Assembly (NCBI GenBank): GCA_045535095.1
Contig: JAZSKY010000042.1
Span: 1 to 64,000, forward strand
Direction: 5' to 3'
DNA: 64,000 bases
Source of the DNA: SIG672 sp045535095
GTDB taxonomy: Bacteria > Bacillota > Clostridia > Oscillospirales > CAG-272
Shown here: positions 15,812 through 23,397 of the stretch, in pieces
Layout of the letters: each line of letters begins with the position of its first letter
Numbering within the stretch: position 1 is the stretch's first letter
The notes under the pieces: generated by a model
The model's input: only the letters and a program-made list of their open reading frames with translations
What the model was told of the DNA's origin: nothing
The model's database searches: none
Position numbers and translations under genes: made by a program

Positions 15812-16840
15812 ATGAAAAAGATACTTTCGCTCGCTCTTGTTTTCGTTTTGCTTCTCGGCGCGCTTTCCTCGTACGCTGCGGAGGGCGAGAATGACGAGCG
15901 TGTAAAAAGCATGGTAGTTGTGGGAGATTTTAACTCAGCAGTCATCGAGCCCCCCTCCGAGGAGCCGTCTGACGCAGAGACCGAAGCACCCGAAAAACAG
16001 CTCACCTTTGCAGACCTCGCCGCCGAAAAGCTCGGACTCAAATACGGCGAGACCTACTTCAATTATTCAAAAAACGAAATGACCGCCGAGAGCCTTCTTG
16101 CCTACCTTGGCGGCGAGCTTTCCGAGGCTGAAAGCAAGAGCTTCAATGACGCGTCGGTTGTCGTTTTAAGCGTTGGAATGAACGACTTTACCGCAACGCT
16201 CCTTCCCAAAATAGCAGCCGCACTCGGACTTGATGCAAACGCAACTCCGAAAGCGGTTGCAACCGCGCTTGCAAAAACAGAAGAGAAGGACCTTGAAAAC
16301 GCGCTTTCCGAAATAAAGCTCATTTACGAGAAAAACGAGACCGAGATTTCCGCTATGATCGCAAAATATAGGGAGAGCCTCTCGGCTTCGGTGAAAAAGA
16401 TAAAGGAGCTTTCTCCGAACGCGCAGATACTGGTGGTAAACGCCGTCGATCCCTTTGCCGATCTCTCGCAGTACGCGCTCGTCAAAACGCTTCGCGCGAC
16501 TCTTACGTCGGATATTGTTTCCGATATGAACGAGGCGCTTTCGGAGTCCGGTAAAAGCGAAGACTTCTACGTAGTTGACGCTTTCGGCGAGTTCAAAGGA
16601 AGAAAGTCCCCCTGCATCTCCGCCGAGGACGATGCCTTCCGTCTCACCGAGCTTGGAAGCTCGATTCTCGCCGATACTCTCGTTTACAGAATAAACACCG
16701 TATATGACGAAATATACGATAACGACGGCGGAATTTTCAAGGATCCCGAGGACGTCTGGATCTGGTTCACGTTCGCCGTGGCAGTAGTCGTCATCGCTGT
16801 CCCGATAGTTAATTTCGTGGCTAAAAAATCAAAGAAATAA
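15812..16840 (+). CDS. Membrane-anchored degenerate SGNH/GDSL-like protein
   Basis: A 342-aa exported protein: signal peptide (residues 1-22), Pro/Glu-rich linker (about 46-62), a soluble domain (63-300) and one C-terminal helix (about 316-335) followed by KKSKK. The soluble domain has the layout of SGNH hydrolases: block I at VVVGDFNSA (35-43), a GMND block III (122-125) and a C-terminal D-x-F-R-L-T-x-L-G block V (about 273-282). In true SGNH enzymes block I is GDS and block V is DxxH; here the Ser is Phe and the His is not present, so catalytic activity is unlikely. It probably binds a surface glycan or ester. No operon partner. Confidence 0.62.
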   Translation: MKKILSLALVFVLLLGALSSYAAEGENDERVKSMVVVGDFNSAVIEPPSEEPSDAETEAPEKQLTFADLAAEKLGLKYGETYFNYSKNEMTAESLLAYLGGELSEAESKSFNDASVVVLSVGMNDFTATLLPKIAAALGLDANATPKAVATALAKTEEKDLENALSEIKLIYEKNETEISAMIAKYRESLSASVKKIKELSPNAQILVVNAVDPFADLSQYALVKTLRATLTSDIVSDMNEALSESGKSEDFYVVDAFGEFKGRKSPCISAEDDAFRLTELGSSILADTLVYRINTVYDEIYDNDGGIFKDPEDVWIWFTFAVAVVVIAVPIVNFVAKKSKK

Positions 16841-16841
16841 G

Positions 16842-16872
16842 AAAAAGCACTTGCAAACGCAAGTGCTTTTTT
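16842..16872. terminator. Bidirectional terminator between SGNH-like gene and yhaM
   Basis: AAAAGCACTTGC/GCAAGTGCTTTTT stem with AAAC loop (16843-16871). It serves the two convergent genes. Confidence 0.88.
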
Positions 16873-16874
16873 AC

Positions 16875-17822
16875 TTAAATTATCTCCTCGGGCTTATATA
16901 TTCTCGTGCACTCGAGAGTGTGTATCGGATCGGAGAATTTTCCGCTCTCAAGACGTCCAAGAACGTCCTCGAAAACGTACATTCTCGCGTCGATAAGGTC
17001 GATGCAATGTACCGCGTACGCCTCGGCGGTCGCGGGAGTTGCTATCGCGCCGTATTCACGAATTCCGTGGTGAGACGCTATAATGTGAGTAAGGCAACGA
17101 ACTGTCTCGTCGGGTGTGCCCAGCTTTTCGGCGTGCTTTTTGACAGTCTCGATACCGAGAAGTGCGTGACCGAAAAGGAATCCGTCGCGCGTGTAATCGG
17201 TAACTCCCATTTCGTCCGTAAGAAGCTCTGTGAGCTTGCCGATGTCGTGAACGAGCACTCCTGCAAGGAGCATATCGCGGTCGAGGAAGGTGTAGGTTTC
17301 AGCCACTGCACCCGCAAGCTTCGCCATTCTCGCAACGTGCCAGAGAAGCTCTCCCACCTTGCTGTGATGCACCGATTTCGCGGCGCTCTGCCAGAGCAGA
17401 CGCTCTCTGTTTTCCTCGTAAATATCGCGTATAAGCGCTGCAAGAGGTGCGTTTTGCATCTTGTCTATTTTCGATACGCAGAACTCGTACAGAGTCTCGG
17501 GAGGTATCTGCGAGGTCGGTATGAAATCGGTCACCTTTACTCCCTCGGAGGGGTATGAGGAACGGATAGAAGCTACCGAATAGCTCATCTTTCCGTTGTA
17601 AAGACGTCCCTCGAGAGAGACGAATGCGATCTCCTTCGCCTTCACGTCAAGCGAGGACTCGGGGGTGTCCCACATATTCGCGCTGAGAGTGTCGCGCCCG
17701 TCCGAAAAGGTGATAACGAGATAGGAGCTTCCGTTTCTCGCCGTTTTCGTCTGTATGTCTCTGATAAGTAGATAAAGCTCGAAATTTCCTGCTCCAAGCT
17801 CGGATATTTTGTTTACCTTCAA
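16875..17822 (-). CDS. yhaM: 3'-5' exoribonuclease YhaM
   Basis: A 315-aa nuclease of Gram-positive RNA turnover. An N-terminal OB-fold (about residues 12-90) is followed by an HD phosphohydrolase domain (about 150-290) with His162, the HD pair at VHDIGK (191-196), ASHHG and a late Asp (HCIDLIDAR) as metal ligands. Length matches YhaM. Start is TTG at 17822, with GGCAGGAAA about 8 nt upstream. It converges on the SGNH-like gene, and no operon partner is visible. Confidence 0.93.
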   Translation of the reverse strand: MKVNKISELGAGNFELYLLIRDIQTKTARNGSSYLVITFSDGRDTLSANMWDTPESSLDVKAKEIAFVSLEGRLYNGKMSYSVASIRSSYPSEGVKVTDFIPTSQIPPETLYEFCVSKIDKMQNAPLAALIRDIYEENRERLLWQSAAKSVHHSKVGELLWHVARMAKLAGAVAETYTFLDRDMLLAGVLVHDIGKLTELLTDEMGVTDYTRDGFLFGHALLGIETVKKHAEKLGTPDETVRCLTHIIASHHGIREYGAIATPATAEAYAVHCIDLIDARMYVFEDVLGRLESGKFSDPIHTLECTRIYKPEEII

Positions 17823-18237
17823 TGCTTTTTCCTGCCTTTCAAATAGGTCTGTCGGACGCGCGAAAATTTTTTTAAAATTCGGTAATGAGCCTTGGAAAAA
17901 GTTGTCTTTACGTATGGAGGCGATACCGATGCGCGCGCCGCGTATGATATACTATTATATCACATAGTTTCAAGTTTTGGTGAATTTTTTGAAAAAATTG
18001 AAATAAAAAGAAAAAATCGCAAATCCACGCCGTTTTTTTCGTGAATAACGCGATAAATTCGGCAATATAAACAAAAATGAACGCCGGAAAAAGTGCAGAT
18101 TGACGAAATTGCTTCTTAATATAAAGAAACGATTGACCAAACAGCGCTATAATGTTATAATTTAGGTACAAACATTTAGTGGGGAAGGGGCCATATTCCT
18201 GCTTCCTCAAAATCAATTATTCTCAATTCATGGAGGA
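17823..18237. other. Intergenic region without genes
   Basis: This 415-bp AT-rich stretch lies between the divergent yhaM and the frameshifted lipoprotein gene. I see a forward promoter at 18133-18161 and no coding region with a ribosome site. A leftward 102-codon frame here has no support. Confidence 0.6.
18133..18161 (+). promoter_or_regulatory. Promoter of the frameshifted lipoprotein gene
   Basis: TTGACC (18133-18138), 17-bp spacer, TATAAT (18156-18161). A second TATAAT at 18148-18153 has no matching upstream box. Confidence 0.65.
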
Positions 18238-18704
18238 ATGAAAAAAACGAAGAATTTGTTTGTTAGAATTCTTGCTTGCGTTCTCGTTTTCACCATGGCC
18301 TTCGCTTTTACCGCATGTAAAGACGAATCCGATGGAGACGCAGTACCCCCCCCCGCAGGCGATGCCGGCACCACCGATGACGGCTCCAAGACGAGGGCGA
18401 AAAGGACTGGTTCAACACCGAGGATAACAAGAAGGAAGAGGACGAAAAAGGCAACGAGGTCTGCACAGTATGTGAAGATGCAGACGGAGACCTTATCTGC
18501 GACGTTTGCGGCGCTGACGCATACGTAAACTTCAAGGTAGAGTGGGATAGAGAGCAGTACATTCTTTCCTGCTACTATAATAACACTCTCGTTCACACCT
18601 ATAAGTTCACAAGAGACATCTTCGTTAACGACGGTTCGGGCGTTGGTATTGCTACCGGTTCGGGCGACACCTATTTCAAGGATTTCGTTCTTATCGTTGA
18701 GTAA
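18238..18704 (+). pseudogene. Lipoprotein with Cys-rich knuckle, interrupted by a frameshift
   Basis: A signal peptide with lipobox TAC (Cys23) starts at ATG 18238, then a Pro/Gly/Asp linker. At about 18390 the frame breaks: the starting frame turns into Arg/Lys-rich nonsense and stops at 18528, while the frame shifted by +2 continues as E-G-E-K-D-W-F-N, then CTVCEDADGDLICDVC (two CxxC pairs, a possible zinc knuckle) and a beta-rich end ending at TAA 18704. Adding one G after 18390 would restore a single frame of about 156 codons. It is either a pseudogene or a sequencing error; a run of nine C lies at 18346-18354. The ribosome site GGAGG touches the ATG almost directly, which is odd. Confidence 0.62.
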
Positions 18705-18721
18705 TTAAACCTTAAATGAAT

Positions 18722-18757
18722 AAACCTCCCACAATAAACGTGGGAGGTTTTCTTTTT
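18722..18757 (+). terminator. Terminator after the frameshifted lipoprotein
   Basis: AACCTCCCAC/GTGGGAGGTT stem followed by TTCTTTTT. Confidence 0.85.
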
Positions 18758-18786
18758 GACTTACTTGTAAAAGGGAACAGACCAAA

Positions 18787-18832
18787 GCCTTCACCGGCAG
18801 AGAGGGTGTCACGGAGTGACGGATGAGGAGAA
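18787..18832. repeat. Copy of a common Clostridia intergenic repeat
   Basis: The sequence around GTCACGGAGTGAC (18808-18820, stem GTCAC/GTGAC) followed by GGATGAGGAG matches a short repeat that I recognise from many gut Ruminococcaceae genomes, usually preceded by a processed C/G-rich arm. It sits beside the phage-like gene below. The copy is partial: the arm before it (AGCCTTCACCGGCAGAGAGG) is degraded. Confidence 0.6.
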
Positions 18833-18849
18833 CCCCGAAAGGCATCCTT

Positions 18850-19188
18850 CTAATCCCTGCTGAACACCGAAACGATCTCCCTCTCGACCGCCTCGCGCTC
18901 GCGCTCTGCGCTCTCAAGCTCGCGGTAGGCATCGGTCAGCTCCTTTGAATATTTCCCCGTAGTTATCGCGCGATATATCCAGAATATAACGTTTCCGTAC
19001 GCGTGATGGAGACGGCTGTCCGCGTCCGATAACTGCTTTTTCAGCGCGGACGCCTCCTCGGCCTCCGCCTCGTATTTATCAAGCTTTTTCTCGATCGCCC
19101 GACGAATAAAATAGACTCCGAGACCTGCGCTTCCTCCGCTTCCGATAAGCAGAGCTAAAATTATTGATATAAGCTCACTTGACGTCAT
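18850..19188 (-). CDS. Phage-like small membrane protein
   Basis: A 112-aa protein with an N-terminal membrane helix (about residues 6-28, Gly-rich), a long coiled coil and a basic-acidic C-terminus. This layout is common for phage proteins encoded near holin and lysin genes, but no family is recognised. GAGGA precedes the ATG by 6 nt. Upstream in the same frame, a second ATG at 19308 with AAAGGAAAG reads 16 codons (MSKQQSGARKKRLTLL) to an in-frame TGA at 19258-19260, and the frame stays open from there to 19188. The gene may once have been about 41 residues longer. No other phage gene is adjacent, so this is probably a remnant. Confidence 0.5.
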   Translation of the reverse strand: MTSSELISIILALLIGSGGSAGLGVYFIRRAIEKKLDKYEAEAEEASALKKQLSDADSRLHHAYGNVIFWIYRAITTGKYSKELTDAYRELESAEREREAVEREIVSVFSRD

Positions 19189-19407
19189 AGAGTCCTCGCT
19201 ATCGCGGAAGATATAATTATCGTCCTCGCCCTTGACAGAGTTCGCCCAAGAAGCTTTTCAAGCAGCGTGAGCCTCTTTTTTCTTGCTCCTGACTGTTGTT
19301 TTGACATTTTATATAACTTTCCTTTCATTTGTATAAATACTTGGCAGACACGATTATTTTACACCGCACAAAGGAAAGGGAAAATAGCAAAAGGTGTCAA
19401 AAGGTAG

Positions 19408-19446
19408 AAAAAAGCACCCGTGAGATCACAGGTGCTTTGATTTTTA
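19408..19446 (-). terminator. Terminator of the IS630-like membrane protein gene
   Basis: Leftward reading: AAAGCACC/GGTGCTTT stem, with CGTGAGATCACA between the arms on the + strand, ending in a T-run. The stop of the gene is 6 bp away. Confidence 0.75.
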
Positions 19447-19451
19447 ATAGC

Positions 19452-20588
19452 TTATTTAGCTCTGAAGAATTCGATCTGCGGAGCGATAGAGCGGATCTTC
19501 GTTCTGCCCATCTCCTTGACGTATTCGTCGTAATTTTCGTTGATTACCGCGAAATACTTGCTGTCCGCGCCCTCGGTTATCGAGTCAACGAACTTTTCAA
19601 ATGCGTTTGCCTCGTCAGCAGAGTAGAACTTGAATCTGCTGTATCCGTCGTTGGTTACTGCGATAAATACGATGCAGTTCTTCGGAACGTTTGCGCTGAC
19701 GTCGTGAACAGCCTCGGGCTTTACGGTGTAGATCCAGATGATCTCGCCGCCCTGAGCCATACATTTCGTGCGGATATCCTCGAACTCGTTTGCGAGCCAG
19801 CCCGCAACGATCGGGTTTTCCTTACGTGCCTTAATAGTCTTGTTTGCAGGAACTGCAATATCCCAGTGACGGAGATATGCGCTTACGATACGGCTTGAAA
19901 CGCTGTTTCCGATAATAGAGGAAGCAAGACTTCTTACCGAGGTCTTTGTCCAGTAAGCCTCCTCGGTGATGCCGTGATCGGCAGGAAGCGAGTTTACGAT
20001 GTTGGAAACGATCTCCTCCTGCTGTGCGGAGGTGAGAATTACGTCGCTCGAGCCCTCGTCCGATTCAAGACGGGAAATGTAACGTCTGAAGGAGGAGATT
20101 ATAGCCTCGATCTCTTCGAGACTTGCGGAAGCCGCCTCGGCGATCTCCTCGTCGGTGCGTCCGGCTCTCGACATTAAGATTATCTCTCTCTGACCCTCTG
20201 CGTTGATCGTGCTTTCGGGGCAAACGAATCCCTTGAGTACCTCAAGGAGACGCTTCTGATTTTCAGCCTCGGCGCGACGTGCCGCAAGAGCCTTGTTTCT
20301 GCGTCTCGTGTCGTCCGCAACCTTGCCGACGTGCTGAATACGGAGAATTACGTAAGAAATTATGCCCGCAACTACCACGAGATATATAGCAGTAAATACA
20401 AGCACGAGGTTACGCAGACGCGCACCTGCGCCGAGCATAATGAGGAATACGAGGAGATTTACGAAGAACACTCCTCCGGGAATGATAAGTCCCCAGAAAG
20501 GACTTTCCTTTTTAGTCAGATAAAATTCGCCGTAAACAACGGCAGCCGATGCCGCGATAACGGCAATGACGGTAAGAACGAATATCAA
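19452..20588 (-). CDS. Membrane-anchored protein with inactivated IS630-like transposase domain
   Basis: A 378-aa protein that begins with three hydrophobic helices (about residues 1-20, 31-53, 59-84) and a basic linker (85-118). The rest follows the order of an IS630 transposase: an HTH segment (about 132-170), a second winged-helix region starting LPADHG then W-T-K-T-S-V-R-S-L (200-246), a basic W-L-A-N-E-F-E link (about 264-271), and an RNase H-like fold (281-355) with strands GGEIIWIYT, CIVFIAVTNDGYSRFKFY and ADSKYFAVIN. In active IS630 enzymes the strands end in acidic DDE residues; here Tyr287 and Asn350 are in those places, so transposition is not expected. Start is TTG 20588 with GGATG upstream. 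No terminal repeats are seen. It is probably a domesticated transposase. Confidence 0.6.
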   Translation of the reverse strand: MIFVLTVIAVIAASAAVVYGEFYLTKKESPFWGLIIPGGVFFVNLLVFLIMLGAGARLRNLVLVFTAIYLVVVAGIISYVILRIQHVGKVADDTRRRNKALAARRAEAENQKRLLEVLKGFVCPESTINAEGQREIILMSRAGRTDEEIAEAASASLEEIEAIISSFRRYISRLESDEGSSDVILTSAQQEEIVSNIVNSLPADHGITEEAYWTKTSVRSLASSIIGNSVSSRIVSAYLRHWDIAVPANKTIKARKENPIVAGWLANEFEDIRTKCMAQGGEIIWIYTVKPEAVHDVSANVPKNCIVFIAVTNDGYSRFKFYSADEANAFEKFVDSITEGADSKYFAVINENYDEYVKEMGRTKIRSIAPQIEFFRAK

Positions 20589-20692
20589 AACAACACATCC
20601 AATCTGTAAAGAAATGCGAAAATAAATTCCTAAATTAAATTATACACTAAAATCGCGGTAATGTCAATATATTTAAAATATTATTTAAAAAA

Positions 20693-21916
20693 TCAGACCG
20701 CGCGTATTATGTCGCCCTCTTTTACCTCAAAGGGAACCTTGATAGAAAAGAGCATAAAGGGGTGGGGTGCGGACTCTATTGCCTCGCCGTTTTCGTCTCT
20801 CATATCGAGCGCCTCGATCTCGCGGCCGACCATTCCGGGAGTTATAAGCTCGACCTTCGCGCCCGAGAGGACCTTGTTCTTCTGCTTGAAGGTGGCGCGT
20901 CCCGTTTTCTCGTCGTACGAAAGTGCGTGAGCGAGATAAGCCTTTTCAACGAGGTATCCGTCGCGCGTTACCGTCTGCGCCTCGTCTGACGGCTGGTTAA
21001 AGTAAAATCCGGTGCAGTATTCTCTGTGGCTGACGCTCTCAAGCTCGCGGAGCCAGAGGGGATCGTAGCGGTAGCCTTCGGGATCTGCGAGATATTTGTC
21101 CATCGCGATTCGGTAGGTGTTCGCGCAGACCGCCGTGTAGTAAGCGCTCTTCATTCTACCCTCGATCTTGAATGACGAAATTCCGCTCTTCATAAGAGAG
21201 GGAATATGCTCGATCATGCACATATCGCGGCTCGACATAATGAAGGTGCCAAGCTCGTTTTCCTCGATAGGGAAGCGCAGATTCGGACGCTTTTCCTCAG
21301 CTATCTCGTAAAGCGAATAGTTCCATCTGCAGGGCTGTGAGCAGCCTCCGCGGTTGGCGTCTCTTCCGTTGATGTTTGCCGAAAGCAGACATCTTCCGCT
21401 CCACGAAATGCACATAGAGCCGTGAATGAAGCATTCAAGCTCGAGAGACTCGGGTGTCTTGTCGCGTATTATCTCGATCTCGCGGAGGGTAAGCTCTCTT
21501 GCAAGCACCACCCTCGATGCGCCGAGATTATGCCAGAAATTGCAGTCGGCGTGGCTGACCGCACCTGCCTGCGTCGAGATATGTATCTGCGTGTCGGGAA
21601 GGATCTTTCTTGCAAGCGTGAAAACGCCGACGTCAGCGATTATAAGCGCGTCGGGGGACACCTCTTTTAAAAGACGGAGATAGTCCTCAAGCGCCTCGTA
21701 TTCCTCGCTGTGAGGGGTGACGTTTACCGTGATATATACCTTCTTGCCCCTTTCGTGCGCGTACTTTACCGCGTCAAAAAGCTCCTCGCCGTCAAAATTT
21801 GCGGCGGCAGAGCGCATACCGAAGGACTTTCCGGCAAGATATACCGCATCAGCACCGTAGCGCAGAGCGGCAGTCATTTTTTCAAAGTTACCAGCAGGTA
21901 ATAAAAGTTCTTTCAT
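20693..21916 (-). CDS. U32 family peptidase / tRNA hydroxylation protein (TrhP-like)
   Basis: A 407-aa U32 protein. The family signature is E-C-F-I-H-G-S-M-C-I-S-W-S-G-R-C at about residues 157-172, and Cys169-170 and further Cys residues (C-S-Q-P-C near 187-191) form the iron-sulfur-like cluster of YhbU/RlhA/TrhP relatives. The N-terminal barrel (MKELLLPAGNFEKMTAAL) is typical. In Firmicutes such proteins hydroxylate U34 in tRNA with prephenate-dependent chemistry; whether this one is TrhP or another U32 branch is not settled. Its start is 445 bp from pheS on the opposite strand, across the T-box leader. Weak AGGA precedes the ATG. Confidence 0.88.
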   Translation of the reverse strand: MKELLLPAGNFEKMTAALRYGADAVYLAGKSFGMRSAAANFDGEELFDAVKYAHERGKKVYITVNVTPHSEEYEALEDYLRLLKEVSPDALIIADVGVFTLARKILPDTQIHISTQAGAVSHADCNFWHNLGASRVVLARELTLREIEIIRDKTPESLELECFIHGSMCISWSGRCLLSANINGRDANRGGCSQPCRWNYSLYEIAEEKRPNLRFPIEENELGTFIMSSRDMCMIEHIPSLMKSGISSFKIEGRMKSAYYTAVCANTYRIAMDKYLADPEGYRYDPLWLRELESVSHREYCTGFYFNQPSDEAQTVTRDGYLVEKAYLAHALSYDEKTGRATFKQKNKVLSGAKVELITPGMVGREIEALDMRDENGEAIESAPHPFMLFSIKVPFEVKEGDIIRAV

Positions 21917-22021
21917 TGATAAATTCCTGTATCTTACTTTAATATAAACCTATTTTACAACATCTTAAAAGAAAAGTAAACAGATTTTTGATAAAAAATC
22001 GTATTTTCGTGCAAAATGCTA

Positions 22022-22049
22022 TTGATTTTTTTAAAAAATGTGTTATAAT
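22022..22049 (+). promoter_or_regulatory. Promoter of the pheST T-box unit
   Basis: TTGATT (22022-22027), 16-bp spacer, TATAAT (22044-22049). Confidence 0.7.
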
Positions 22050-22059
22050 AATGAAGATA

Positions 22060-22325
22060 TTTGAAATGCAGTGAAGAGATCGGTACGTTTCGGACAACTT
22101 TTCCCACAGAGAGCACCGCCAAGGCTGAAAGCGGAGCGGATAAGCGAACGGTCGCCTTTCATCTCGGAGCAGGTCTATTGAAAGCGCTTTTTAGTAGGTA
22201 GATCCGTCTGACCGCGTTATAGGTCCCAAAGTACAGACTCTCGTTGTGAGCGTCTCGAAAAATAGGTGGTACCGCGTCGATAATTTCCGTCGCCCTATTA
22301 TGTGGGCGGGGGAATTTTTTATTTT
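22060..22325 (+). promoter_or_regulatory. T-box leader for phenylalanyl-tRNA synthetase
   Basis: Riboswitch that senses uncharged tRNA(Phe). The conserved T-box sequence is AGGTGGTACCGCG (22264-22276). The likely specifier codon is TTC at 22158-22160, followed by A and then TCTCGGAGC, which is the standard place at the 3' side of stem I, and it reads Phe. The terminator stem after the T-box (GTCGCCC/GGGCGGG, about 22288-22312, then TTTTTT) competes with the antiterminator made by the T-box. AGAGAGC and further stem I elements are also seen. The leader ends 37 bp before pheS. Confidence 0.92.
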
Positions 22326-22361
22326 ATAAAAAACAGTACGTATATACGAAAGGAACAAGAA

Positions 22362-23381
22362 ATGAAGACATTACTTGCAGAGATCAGAGCAAAGGCAGAA
22401 GAAGCTCTGAAAAACGCTTCCGACGATGCCGCTCTTGAAGCGCTTCGCGTAGGCTACCTCGGTAAAAAGGGCGAGCTTACCGCAGTTCTTCGCGGAATGG
22501 GAGGACTTTCCCCCGAGGAAAGACCGATAGTAGGCGCTCTTGCCAACGAGGTAAGATGCTATATCGAAGAAGCACTTGCAGAAAAGAAGCGCGAGCTTGA
22601 CGAAAAGAAGCTTGAGGCAAAGCTTCTCGCAGAAAAGCTTGACGTTACCGCACCCGGCGAGAATTTCGAGATCGGCGTACGCCATCCTCTTGAAAAGATC
22701 GAGACCGAGATGAGCGATATTTTCCGTTCTATGGGCTTTGAGATAGCAGAGGGACCCGAGGTCGAGTTTGACCTTTTCAACTTCCAGAAGCTCAATATTC
22801 CCGAGAACCATCCCGCGCGCGATACTCAGGATACATTCTATATCACCGATAATATCCTTCTTCGCTCGCAGACCTCTCCCGTTCAGGCGAGAGTTATGAT
22901 GGACACACAGCCGCCGATCAGAATCATCTCTCCCGGCCGTGTTTACCGCGCAGACGAGGTTGACGCAACCCACTCTCCCGTATTCCATCAGCTTGAGGGA
23001 CTCGTAGTCGATAAGGGAATCACTATGGGCGACCTTCGCGGAATGCTCGAGACCTTTGCAAAGCAGATGTTCGGTGAGAACACCAAGATCCGCTTCCGTC
23101 CGCACCATTTCCCGTTCACCGAGCCGTCGGCAGAGGTTGACGTCTCCTGCTTCGTATGCGGAGGCAAGGGCTGCCGCGTATGTAAGGGCGAGGGCTGGAT
23201 CGAGATCCTCGGCGCAGGAATGGTACACCCCAACGTGCTTTCGGGCTGCGGAATCGACCCCAAGGTATATAGCGGATTTGCATTCGGTATGGGAATCGAG
23301 CGTATCGTTATGATCAAATACGGCATTGACGATATGCGCCACCTTTACGAAAACGATCTCCGTTTCCTCAAACAGTTCTGA
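22362..23381 (+). CDS. pheS: Phenylalanine-tRNA ligase alpha subunit
   Basis: Charges tRNA(Phe) as the alpha subunit of an alpha2-beta2 enzyme, 339 aa. The N-terminal coiled coil (about residues 1-85) precedes the class II catalytic core with motif 2 (SPGRVYRADEVDATHSPVFHQ, around 190-210) and motif 3 (GFAFGMGIERIVMIKYGIDD, about 305-325). The ATG at 22362 is chosen because AAAGGAACAAGA lies just upstream; the frame opens earlier but reaches into the T-box terminator. pheT follows after 16 nt with AAGGAGG, so both are one operon under T-box control. Confidence 0.97.
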   Translation: MKTLLAEIRAKAEEALKNASDDAALEALRVGYLGKKGELTAVLRGMGGLSPEERPIVGALANEVRCYIEEALAEKKRELDEKKLEAKLLAEKLDVTAPGENFEIGVRHPLEKIETEMSDIFRSMGFEIAEGPEVEFDLFNFQKLNIPENHPARDTQDTFYITDNILLRSQTSPVQARVMMDTQPPIRIISPGRVYRADEVDATHSPVFHQLEGLVVDKGITMGDLRGMLETFAKQMFGENTKIRFRPHHFPFTEPSAEVDVSCFVCGGKGCRVCKGEGWIEILGAGMVHPNVLSGCGIDPKVYSGFAFGMGIERIVMIKYGIDDMRHLYENDLRFLKQF

Positions 23382-23397
23382 TAAGGAGGATTAAAAG

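Noticed and set aside
17908..18216. 102-codon leftward frame between yhaM and the lipoprotein
   Set aside because: No ribosome site, low-complexity Phe/Lys composition and overlap with a forward promoter.
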